Positions 55,209-62,759 of a DNA stretch of 64,000 bases are shown here, in pieces. How positions within the stretch are numbered: position 1 is the stretch's first letter; the number at the start of each line of letters is the position of its first letter. Origin of the DNA: Flagellimonas marinaquae (GTDB lineage Bacteria; Bacteroidota; Bacteroidia; Flavobacteriales; Flavobacteriaceae); contig NZ_CP092415.1 of NCBI RefSeq assembly GCF_023716465.1, positions 838,501 through 902,500 on the forward strand, read 5' to 3'. Under the pieces are notes generated by a model, which ran no database searches, was not told where the DNA came from, and worked only from the letters and a program-made list of their open reading frames with translations. The position numbers and the translations under genes were made by a program.

Positions 55209-56675
55209 ATGGGAAAGATTACAGGATTTTTGGAGTTTGACAGAAAGGACGAAACATACGTTCCTGTGAAAGAGCGTATCAAAAACTATAAGGAGTTTAC
55301 AAAACCATTAAAGGAAAACGAACTAAAAGACCAAGGAGCCCGCTGCATGGACTGCGGTATCCCGTTTTGCCACAGTGGATGCCCACTAGGGAATCTGATT
55401 CCGGATTTTAACGACGCTGTTTATCAAGGAAAATGGCAAAAAGCTGCAGAAATTCTGCATTCCACGAATAATTTTCCTGAGTTTACTGGAAGGCTATGCC
55501 CCGCACCCTGCGAGGAAGCATGCGTTCTTGGGATTAACGAACCGCCCGTATCCATTGAGAACATTGAAAAAAACATTGTGGAGACCGCTTTTAAAAACGG
55601 ATGGATACAACCAAAACCACCCCTAACAAGAACTGGTAAAAAAGTGGCCGTTATCGGATCTGGACCGGCTGGATTGGCCGCAGCTCAACAATTGAACCGA
55701 GCAGGCCATACGGTTACGGTTTTTGAGCGCGATGAAAAAATCGGAGGACTGCTACGTTACGGAATCCCAGACTTTAAGATGGAGAAAAATGTAATCGATC
55801 GCCGTTTGGAGGTAATGGAAAAAGAAGGTGTCGAATTTAAAACAGGCGTTCATGTTGGCGTCGATATTACAGCAACAGAACTGCAGCAAGAATATGATTC
55901 TATAGTTCTTTGTGGTGGAGCTACTGTTAGACGTACTCTTCCAATTCCTGGCTCAGATGCTAAAGGCGTGGTGCAGGCCATGGACTTTTTGCCACAGAAC
56001 AATAGAAAGGTAGATGGCATTCCGTTTAAAGGTGAAGATATTTCCGCCAAAGGCAAAAAAGTAATCGTAATTGGTGGTGGAGACACAGGTTCCGATTGTA
56101 TCGGAACCTCTATACGACAAGGCGCCACAGACGTCATCAATTTTGAAATTATGCCAAAAGGCACCGTTGACCGTCCCGAAGGTCAGCCATGGCCATTTTG
56201 GCCAATGCGATTGCGAACCAGCACCTCGCACAAAGAGGGTGCGGAACGTGTATTCAGTATTTCCACAAAAAAGTTTAATGCGGATAAGACCGGTAAACTA
56301 ATTAGCTTGGTCACTGCAGAAGTTGAGTGGATCAAGCAACCCGGAAAACGTCCCACTCTCAAAGAAGTTGAAGGAACAGAAAAGGAATGGAAATGTGATT
56401 TGGTATTATTGGCGTTAGGTTTTACCGGCTCCGAAACTACCATTGCCGATCAATTAGGGCTAGAAATTGACCCACGGACCAACATAAAAGCATCTGCGGC
56501 CAATTACAAAACCAATGTGCCAGGCGTATTTGTTGCCGGGGATCAGCGTCGTGGCCAATCTTTAATTGTTTGGGCCATTTCCGAAGGTAGGGAAGCTGCC
56601 CACCATGTGGATACCTTTTTAATGGGAAGCTCCGGCTTACCACTTAAGGGAGAGGGCGATCTTCCCAGGGTTTAA
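55209..56675 (+). CDS. gltD: Glutamate synthase small subunit
   Basis: A 488-residue FAD/NADPH subunit that feeds electrons to GltB. Two cysteine clusters for [4Fe-4S] centres are near the N-terminus (CMDCGIPFCHSGCPLGN and CPAPCEEACVLG). The FAD motif VIGSGPAGLAAA and the NADPH motif VIGGGDTGSD follow, and the family ending GDQRRGQSLIVWAI is intact. It is cotranscribed with gltB and closed by a terminator. Confidence 0.97.
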   Translation: MGKITGFLEFDRKDETYVPVKERIKNYKEFTKPLKENELKDQGARCMDCGIPFCHSGCPLGNLIPDFNDAVYQGKWQKAAEILHSTNNFPEFTGRLCPAPCEEACVLGINEPPVSIENIEKNIVETAFKNGWIQPKPPLTRTGKKVAVIGSGPAGLAAAQQLNRAGHTVTVFERDEKIGGLLRYGIPDFKMEKNVIDRRLEVMEKEGVEFKTGVHVGVDITATELQQEYDSIVLCGGATVRRTLPIPGSDAKGVVQAMDFLPQNNRKVDGIPFKGEDISAKGKKVIVIGGGDTGSDCIGTSIRQGATDVINFEIMPKGTVDRPEGQPWPFWPMRLRTSTSHKEGAERVFSISTKKFNADKTGKLISLVTAEVEWIKQPGKRPTLKEVEGTEKEWKCDLVLLALGFTGSETTIADQLGLEIDPRTNIKASAANYKTNVPGVFVAGDQRRGQSLIVWAISEGREAAHHVDTFLMGSSGLPLKGEGDLPRV

Positions 56676-56701
56676 GCACACATAGATCAACTAAATAAAC
56701 A

Positions 56702-56730
56702 AACTCTCCAGGGTGTACTGGGGAGTTTTT
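56702..56730 (+). terminator. Terminator after gltBD
   Basis: AACTCTCCAG and CTGGGGAGTT pair over 10 bp (one wobble) and are followed by TTT, 27 bp after the gltD stop. It lies between gltD and the convergent sensor kinase gene. Confidence 0.8.
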
Positions 56731-56747
56731 ACGTATTGCAAACCCCT

Positions 56748-58247
56748 TTACAAATAAGGAAGGTCGATTACTACTTGTGTACCCGACAATTCCTTGCTCG
56801 TTTCTTCTAAATCTATGATGTTAATGGCACCCTTACTTTGATACCGTTTTGAAAAATGTTCCAATCTTTCCGTAGAAAGGGTTATCCCTACGGAATTATT
56901 TTTATGGACCTTGCGTTCTTTGATCTGCTTTGACCTACGCAAACCAATTCCATTATCCATTACCTTTATCCGAATAATGGAGCCTCCATGTTTTAAAAGT
57001 TCAATGGACATTTGCTTATTGCTCCTTTTAGGGGATAGTCCATGCCATATGGCATTCTCAATAAAGGGCTGCAAAAGTAGTGATGGTATTTTGATTCCTG
57101 CCGGATTTATATCCGGCCCACACGTAATCGCGAACTCGATTTCATTGTTGAACCTGAGATTTTCGATATTCACATAAAGTTCCATGGTCTCCAGTTCATC
57201 GGCCAAGCTAGATTCCTTTTCCATGGTAGAGGCTAAAATTCTACGTATCAACTTGGCGAACTTGTTCATGTAGTAAACAGCCTTTTCCTTATCATTATCA
57301 ATAATGTAACGCTTAATGGAATTCAAAGAATTAAATATAAAATGTGGGTTCATTTGGCTTCTTAATGCCAATAATTTTAACTCGGCCAATTCTTTGTCAT
57401 ATTGGGTCTGGAGTCCTTTTAACCGCTCCGCCTCTGCCTTAATTTCCATAGCCTTCATATTTTCCTTCAACTGGTCCTGGACCTTGATTTGAAGGTTTTC
57501 ATTTTCCTTGAGTTGGTCGATCAATAATTGTTGAGACCTGTTCCTATCATCGAGAATCAACTTTTGTTTGTGACCCAATCCCAACGAAAACAAGGTGTTT
57601 TCCAACAAAAACCCAACATACAGTATACTATATGATGGTTCAATGGGAAAACCTTTTTCTATTTGTTTCAAATAAATCAAAAGTGATAGGACAGAAAAAA
57701 AGAACAGAAAGAACGATCCTACAATAATGTAATATTTTAAAGGGCTTTTTACTTTGAAAAATGGAACATAGCAGACAATTCCAAGTAGGCTCATCATTAA
57801 GGTAAAAACAAAATAACCGTTCATTATCAGCTGATCATTCCCATTAAATAGATGTACCACAAAAACAATAAAACAATAAACCATAATGAGTTTTAAAGCT
57901 TTGATCATATACTTGTTCCACTTTGGAAAGTGTGTCTTAATGTTCAGAAACTTCAACGCAAAGAGCACGTAAATGCCATAATATATTTCTGTTGACACCA
58001 CAGGAAACCAAACCACATCCTTGATCGGAACAATTAATTGATAAATAAAACCCTCTTCCAAATGACGTAGTTGTGAAAGAATCACAAAAAAGGTATAACC
58101 ACTGTACAGTAAGTAAATTTTATCCTTTTGCTGAAAGAACAATATAAAATGATAGACGGTGAGCAAAAAAAGTGCTCCAATGGTGAATACCAGGAAGCCG
58201 TTCTGAAATGGATGGTTAAAAAAATATTCTAAGTAGCCCTGTTCCAA
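56748..58247 (-). CDS. 7TM LytS-type sensor histidine kinase
   Basis: A 499-residue membrane kinase. Seven hydrophobic segments span about residues 15-225, like a 7TMR-DISM module but without the usual extracellular ligand domain. A coiled coil (about 235-290, rich in Lys/Glu/Gln) leads to the His_kinase domain with His302 in MNPHFIFNSLN and an ATPase part with FIENAIWHG. The protein ends at the plain ATPase fold. Its start lies 7 bp after the regulator stop, so it is the second gene of a regulator-kinase operon. The signal is unknown; the divergent exported-protein genes are plausible targets or sources. Confidence 0.92.
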   Translation of the reverse strand: MEQGYLEYFFNHPFQNGFLVFTIGALFLLTVYHFILFFQQKDKIYLLYSGYTFFVILSQLRHLEEGFIYQLIVPIKDVVWFPVVSTEIYYGIYVLFALKFLNIKTHFPKWNKYMIKALKLIMVYCFIVFVVHLFNGNDQLIMNGYFVFTLMMSLLGIVCYVPFFKVKSPLKYYIIVGSFFLFFFSVLSLLIYLKQIEKGFPIEPSYSILYVGFLLENTLFSLGLGHKQKLILDDRNRSQQLLIDQLKENENLQIKVQDQLKENMKAMEIKAEAERLKGLQTQYDKELAELKLLALRSQMNPHFIFNSLNSIKRYIIDNDKEKAVYYMNKFAKLIRRILASTMEKESSLADELETMELYVNIENLRFNNEIEFAITCGPDINPAGIKIPSLLLQPFIENAIWHGLSPKRSNKQMSIELLKHGGSIIRIKVMDNGIGLRRSKQIKERKVHKNNSVGITLSTERLEHFSKRYQSKGAINIIDLEETSKELSGTQVVIDLPYL

Positions 58248-58254
58248 TGTAGCT

Positions 58255-58992
58255 TTATCCGTTTAATATTTTGAGCAGTTCGCCTTTTTTTGACCTGGAA
58301 ACCGGAACATTGGTCCCATCTTCTAGAATTAAGTACTGCCCGTCCTGATTTACAAATTCTTTAATAGCACTTAGTTTGGTCAGGTAGGAGTTGTGCACCC
58401 TAAAAAAACTGGAGCCCAACATTTTTTCGAAGTCTTTGATTCGTTTGCTCAAAACCTCTTTTTTTCCATTTCCAAAAAAGACTTCGGTATAATTGCCGTC
58501 CGCTCTACAATAGAGAATTTCCGCAGGATCTACGTACAGTGTTTTCCCTGCCATGGGCAAGGCCATTTTTTTTGATTTCTGATCTGCCCATTCGTTAAAA
58601 ACACTTTTGAGCTCTGCTCCCAACATATTCTGCCCTTTGTTGCCTCTTATCCTTTTTACTGCTTCTTTAAGATCGTCGGAGTCAACCGGTTTTAAAAGAT
58701 AATCTATTGCATGCTGGCGAAAGGCCTTGATCGCATAATTATCGTATGCCGTGGTTATAATAAGGTCAAAATTCCGATATTTTAGGGTGTTCAACAACTC
58801 GAAACCATCCATTTCCGGCATTTCAATATCCAAGAAAACACAGTCTGGTTTCAAATAGTTTATTGCAGAAATAGCTTCCATGGGATCGGTAAAAGTATCG
58901 AGTACTTTTACATCATCACAAAACCTCTCTATTTCCCAAGCCAGGTTTTTTATTGCATTGTACTCATCATCTACAATTATTGCCGTGATCAT
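58255..58992 (-). CDS. LytTR-family response regulator
   Basis: A 245-residue regulator with a receiver domain (acidic pocket IVDDEY and phospho-acceptor Asp55 in FLDIEMPEMDG) and a C-terminal LytTR domain (about 140-240, with ILYCRADGNYTEVFF and FFRVHNSYLT). It is the first gene of the pair with the 7TM kinase and faces the exported-protein cluster across about 320 bp, an arrangement typical of regulators that control the divergent operon. Confidence 0.94.
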   Translation of the reverse strand: MITAIIVDDEYNAIKNLAWEIERFCDDVKVLDTFTDPMEAISAINYLKPDCVFLDIEMPEMDGFELLNTLKYRNFDLIITTAYDNYAIKAFRQHAIDYLLKPVDSDDLKEAVKRIRGNKGQNMLGAELKSVFNEWADQKSKKMALPMAGKTLYVDPAEILYCRADGNYTEVFFGNGKKEVLSKRIKDFEKMLGSSFFRVHNSYLTKLSAIKEFVNQDGQYLILEDGTNVPVSRSKKGELLKILNG

Positions 58993-59311
58993 TGTTGGAA
59001 TTCTTAAGTCCTAATAAAGATAATCAATAAGGCAACATTCATCGTAACCATTACATATTCAGTAGGATTGGGCACATAGTTCGATAGAAAGGTGCTTTTT
59101 ATGGTATTCCTCAGTGCTCTGAGACTTTTTTTTGCCAACTACATAATACTTTCCACAGAAAATACAATCCATACCTCAGTGCCTAGCAACAGCCTTTAAA
59201 AATGATGATCACTGATTAGCTTTGGTCAGAGTTCTCCCATTCTGTTTTGACCCGTGTATGGCCAATAACAATACAGAATTTCAATATACAAAAAACCGAA
59301 TTTCCCTTGTT
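58993..59311. other. 319-bp divergent spacer before exported-protein cluster
   Basis: It should contain the promoters of the regulator gene and of the exported-protein cluster. A plus-strand TAGCTTTG at 59217-59224 matches TAnnTTTG but has no TTG at the right distance. A weak 5-bp hairpin followed by eight T residues (59110-59133) is present. LytTR-type paired repeats could not be recognised with confidence. Confidence 0.4.
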
Positions 59312-60259
59312 ATGAGAACACTATGCATCCTACTGACTTTGATAGTTGTCCTTCTATCCTGCAAACGCCAAAAAAAGAACCTGGACAGAAAAGAAAAAAG
59401 TATCGACCTATCACGGTCCGTTACTCAACCTGGTGTGGTCCATGTAAAGAGCATTGGAATGGACTTTATAGTAAAAGACACCCTTAATTCGGGCTGGAAC
59501 ACTTTTAAATACACCAACGAGTCCACTGAAGTCCACTTTATATTAATGGATCTATATCCCGAAGGAAAGAATGCCAGAAATACCAAAAACGAAGTACTGC
59601 CTCCTTTCGAAGAAGGAATGAAACTTATAATGAATAATGATATGGAAAGCGCAGTTACCGCTTTCGGAAAACTGCCTGCATGGTTCCAAGAAATTAAATA
59701 TATGGGCGGCACAGGCCTTATTTCACCCAATAAAACTGCAATAAGTACTATCTATCTTGAGCCTGGGCTTTATATAATGGAATGTTATGTGAAAATGGCC
59801 GACGGCACGTGGCATACTTCGCACGGTATGTACAAAGAAATTATCGTCACAGGAACAAACACCGATCTGGCGCCACCAATAGAAACGGTTGCTATTGAAA
59901 TTTCAAGCAAAGCAGGCATCTTGGTCGCAGACAATATTCCAAAGGGCAAACAGGTATTCAAGATCACATTTAGGGACCAGTCGACTCATGAACATTTTTT
60001 GGGACATGATGTTAATCTGGTTAAATATGATTCAACGGCATCATTGGATTCCCTGGTACATTGGATGAACTGGATGAATCCAAGGGGATTGCGCACCCCT
60101 GCCCCAAAGGGATTCACTTTTTTGGGCGGAATGAACAATCTGCCAGCGGGAGGATATGGATTTTTTGAAACCGAGCTAACACCGGGCAACTACATACTGA
60201 TCTCCGAAGTTCCCCATGCCAACGAAAAAAATATGATGTACAAATTCACAATTAAATAA
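59312..60259 (+). CDS. Lipoprotein with two cupredoxin-like repeats
   Basis: A 315-residue lipoprotein (Cys17 in VLLSC) of no assigned function. Two homologous halves are visible. Each begins with a Gly-x-x-x-Phe-Lys strand, has a central segment ending in Gly-Gly, then a Leu-x-Pro-Gly-x-Tyr-Ile-x strand, here YLEPGLYIMECYVK and LTPGNYILISEVPH. This C-terminal pattern resembles the cupredoxin-like domains of predicted copper-binding exported proteins. In the first half a C-x8-H-x2-H-x-M arrangement (CYVKMADGTWHTSHGM) could hold a type 1 copper site; the second half lacks the Cys. I use the ATG at 59312; an upstream frame from 59222 adds a non-signal leader. It is the first gene of the cluster. 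Confidence 0.7.
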   Translation: MRTLCILLTLIVVLLSCKRQKKNLDRKEKSIDLSRSVTQPGVVHVKSIGMDFIVKDTLNSGWNTFKYTNESTEVHFILMDLYPEGKNARNTKNEVLPPFEEGMKLIMNNDMESAVTAFGKLPAWFQEIKYMGGTGLISPNKTAISTIYLEPGLYIMECYVKMADGTWHTSHGMYKEIIVTGTNTDLAPPIETVAIEISSKAGILVADNIPKGKQVFKITFRDQSTHEHFLGHDVNLVKYDSTASLDSLVHWMNWMNPRGLRTPAPKGFTFLGGMNNLPAGGYGFFETELTPGNYILISEVPHANEKNMMYKFTIK

Positions 60260-60266
60260 ACAAACC

Positions 60267-61175
60267 ATGAAAGCAAGAACACTTATTTCAACACTGATAT
60301 GTTTTTTAATCATGGGTCAATCAAATGCCCAATTTTTTAAAAAACTAAAGAAGAAAGCCAAAGACGCTGTAGAGCGCACCGTTTTGGAACGAACCGATAA
60401 AGAAGTCTCAAAAGGAACGGACCGCGCCATCGATTCCATTACCCAAGGAAAAAAAGGCAAAAAGACTCCTAAGAGCATTGGTGAAACAGAGAAAAATACG
60501 CCTACCAAAAAACAAACTGATGCCAAGAACAAAGCGATGGAGCAAAAAATGGCCGGTTTATTCGGGGGAAAGGACCTGAAAGGAGTACCTGACATCTACA
60601 CCTTTTCATATAAGGCCACAATGAAAATAACCACGCGTAAGGACGAAACCGAAATTCAGTATTGGATGGAACCGGACCAAAGGTATTTTGGCAACTGGCA
60701 AGAGCAGGGAACCACCAACAGTATTTCCATAATGGACATGGAGAATAAAATGGTTGTAATGTTCATGGATGACGGTGAACGTAAATCGGCCATGAAAATG
60801 CCCGTAGGAAAAAAAATGATGGAAAAAATGGCCAAGAAAATGGAGCAAAAGTCCAACTCAGATGACGTGCAGATCACACCGATTGGGAACAAAACCATAC
60901 TCGGATATACGTGCCAGGGGTATCAAATCACAAGCAAGGAAGGAATTTCAAAAATTTGGCTAACCGATGAGACCCCAGTGGGATTCTTGGGAGGCATGGG
61001 ACAGGCAGAAAGCATACCCACAACAGGCCTGCCCATTGGCAACAATACCATGTTCATGGAAATGCAGTTCGAATCCGCCAAAAAGAAAAAGGACAATTTC
61101 AGCATGGTATGCACCGAACTGATCCAAGAAGACTTCGTATTGGCAAAAGCGGATTATATCTCATCCAACCCATAA
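60267..61175 (+). CDS. DUF4412 domain-containing secreted protein
   Basis: A 302-residue exported protein with a signal peptide to about residue 21 (SNAQ). A very basic region (about 22-95, rich in Lys/Arg/Asp) precedes the DUF4412 domain (about 110-300), recognised from the FSYKATMKITT, QRYFGNWQEQG and GNKTILGYTCQGYQITS phrases. The family is found in Bacteroidota and its role is unknown. It starts 7 bp after the cupredoxin-like lipoprotein gene, so it belongs to the same operon. Confidence 0.82.
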   Translation: MKARTLISTLICFLIMGQSNAQFFKKLKKKAKDAVERTVLERTDKEVSKGTDRAIDSITQGKKGKKTPKSIGETEKNTPTKKQTDAKNKAMEQKMAGLFGGKDLKGVPDIYTFSYKATMKITTRKDETEIQYWMEPDQRYFGNWQEQGTTNSISIMDMENKMVVMFMDDGERKSAMKMPVGKKMMEKMAKKMEQKSNSDDVQITPIGNKTILGYTCQGYQITSKEGISKIWLTDETPVGFLGGMGQAESIPTTGLPIGNNTMFMEMQFESAKKKKDNFSMVCTELIQEDFVLAKADYISSNP

Positions 61176-61185
61176 AAATATTAGT

Positions 61186-62115
61186 ATGAAAAATATAGTT
61201 TTTTATATAGTATTCCTAATCATATCCACTACCCATCCGCAAGCCCAAGAATTCGATATGGGCGATGTAATGGAGACCGCCATGGATTTTGTAGAGGAAG
61301 CCCAAGGCGGAGCAGAAACCCAAGCCGACAACCAATCCATGGGACAAATGGTCGACAAATTACTGAAGAAGACCGATGACCCAGCTTTTAAAGCACTTAT
61401 AGAAAACCTAAGCCAAGCATTAAAAGAATTTGAAAACGAGTCCTATACCGGAAAATGTCTGCAGGTAATGGGCGCCTATGCCGAAGCATTGGCCTATGCA
61501 GACCGAAGAGTTGAATTGGCCGGCAATGCCTGCGAAAAAAAAGAGTGGTTGGGCATTGAGGGACTCTTACTCTTGACAGGGGGCACCATTAATTATTGTC
61601 CCACAGAGTTTTATGGGCTTTCCGATGAAATCTTAGATGAAAATGAACAGAGAGAAGTTATTCTTGGGTATGAACAGAGAATAAAAAATTATTTTTTTGG
61701 GCCACTTAGTGACAATGAAATACTATTGAAAGCTTACGAACATGCCAGTAAAAAAGCTACAAGCTACGCAGCTTATGAACAGTATGTCATTGCCGTGCTA
61801 GAACAGCAAGGTAAATCTTTTGAAAGCCTATCTGCTGAGCAAAAAGACTATTTAAAAAAATTATGGGAAAAAGATCATGGGAAAAAGTTTGATGATAAAA
61901 TCATGAATGAATTTCCGCACCTTGAACTTTATAAGAAGTTTGAAAATGCCAATGAACAATTAGATATTAAAACCTTTACTCAAGGCAAGAAAGGGTCCCA
62001 GAAAGAAATTTCAAGCATGGTCGATTTTGTAGGCAAAATGTTTACTCCAGAATTTATGCTTACTAAGACGGTTGAAATCGCAAAACTCAGCAACCTTTAC
62101 AAATGCAGCAACTAA
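61186..62115 (+). CDS. Hypothetical exported alpha-helical protein
   Basis: A 309-residue protein I do not recognise. A signal peptide covers residues 1-20 (THPQAQ). The rest looks helical, with a conserved-seeming EFDMGDVMETAMDFVEEAQGG beginning (core MGDVMETAMDFVEEAQ), several Cys residues (in GKCLQVMG, ENACEKK-like and YCPTEFYG positions) and a C-terminal KCSN. It starts 10 bp after the DUF4412 gene. No catalytic motif is visible. Confidence 0.65.
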   Translation: MKNIVFYIVFLIISTTHPQAQEFDMGDVMETAMDFVEEAQGGAETQADNQSMGQMVDKLLKKTDDPAFKALIENLSQALKEFENESYTGKCLQVMGAYAEALAYADRRVELAGNACEKKEWLGIEGLLLLTGGTINYCPTEFYGLSDEILDENEQREVILGYEQRIKNYFFGPLSDNEILLKAYEHASKKATSYAAYEQYVIAVLEQQGKSFESLSAEQKDYLKKLWEKDHGKKFDDKIMNEFPHLELYKKFENANEQLDIKTFTQGKKGSQKEISSMVDFVGKMFTPEFMLTKTVEIAKLSNLYKCSN

Positions 62116-62159
62116 AACCGATAAAATACATCTCCAATATTTTTTTAGCTAAAACCATT

Positions 62160-62756
62160 ATGAAGACCATAAGAACAGTACTCATTATCCAAACGGTGTT
62201 TTGTTTGGTTGCCTGCAACCCAAACAACCGTAAAAACCAAGAACAAGGATCTACTCAACCGGGGGTCTCCAATACACCATCAAAATCTTTTGAAGAAAAC
62301 AAGAATTCCCTCTTGAACAAAACACCTCTCACCAAGGAACAATTTGCCTCTTGGTTGCCGGAGACCATGTTGGGACTTCCCTTAACATCATCTACCATTA
62401 ATCTACTCCCTGGTGTTGGGTCGTGCACGGCGAATTATAATCAGGGAAATACAAGAATTCGGATCATGATCATAGACGGTGCCGGTGAAAAGGGTGCCAA
62501 TGGTGTTGCTCCATACAGAGCTTCGAGCACATTAAATATTAACGACAAAGGTGCTTGGGGAAGTACCAAAACGGAAACCGTAAACGGTTTAAAAGCCAAG
62601 GTGTCCTATTTAGAAGAGGACAGACTCAATGCATCCATGTTCTATAACGAAAGATTTGCAGTGGATATAAAACTTAACGAACTCACTAGGGAATCCCTTG
62701 ACCAAATAGTGCAGGAGTTAAAATTGGAAAAACTGAGAGAATTAGAACGTCAATAA
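62160..62756 (+). CDS. Hypothetical lipoprotein
   Basis: A 198-residue lipoprotein (Cys19 in LVAC, followed by NPNNRKN) without a recognised domain. After a low-complexity linker, an ASWLPETMLGLPLTSST phrase and a beta-rich part (CTANYNQGNTRIRIMIIDGAG) suggest a small alpha/beta domain. I start at the ATG at 62160; the frame from 62103 overlaps the previous gene and has no signal peptide. It ends 3 bp before the next gene. Confidence 0.65.
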   Translation: MKTIRTVLIIQTVFCLVACNPNNRKNQEQGSTQPGVSNTPSKSFEENKNSLLNKTPLTKEQFASWLPETMLGLPLTSSTINLLPGVGSCTANYNQGNTRIRIMIIDGAGEKGANGVAPYRASSTLNINDKGAWGSTKTETVNGLKAKVSYLEEDRLNASMFYNERFAVDIKLNELTRESLDQIVQELKLEKLRELERQ

Positions 62757-62759
62757 CAA

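Noticed and set aside
59110..59133. Weak hairpin with eight T residues in the spacer before the exported-protein cluster
   Set aside because: The stem is only 5 bp and no plus-strand gene precedes it, so a terminator cannot be supported.
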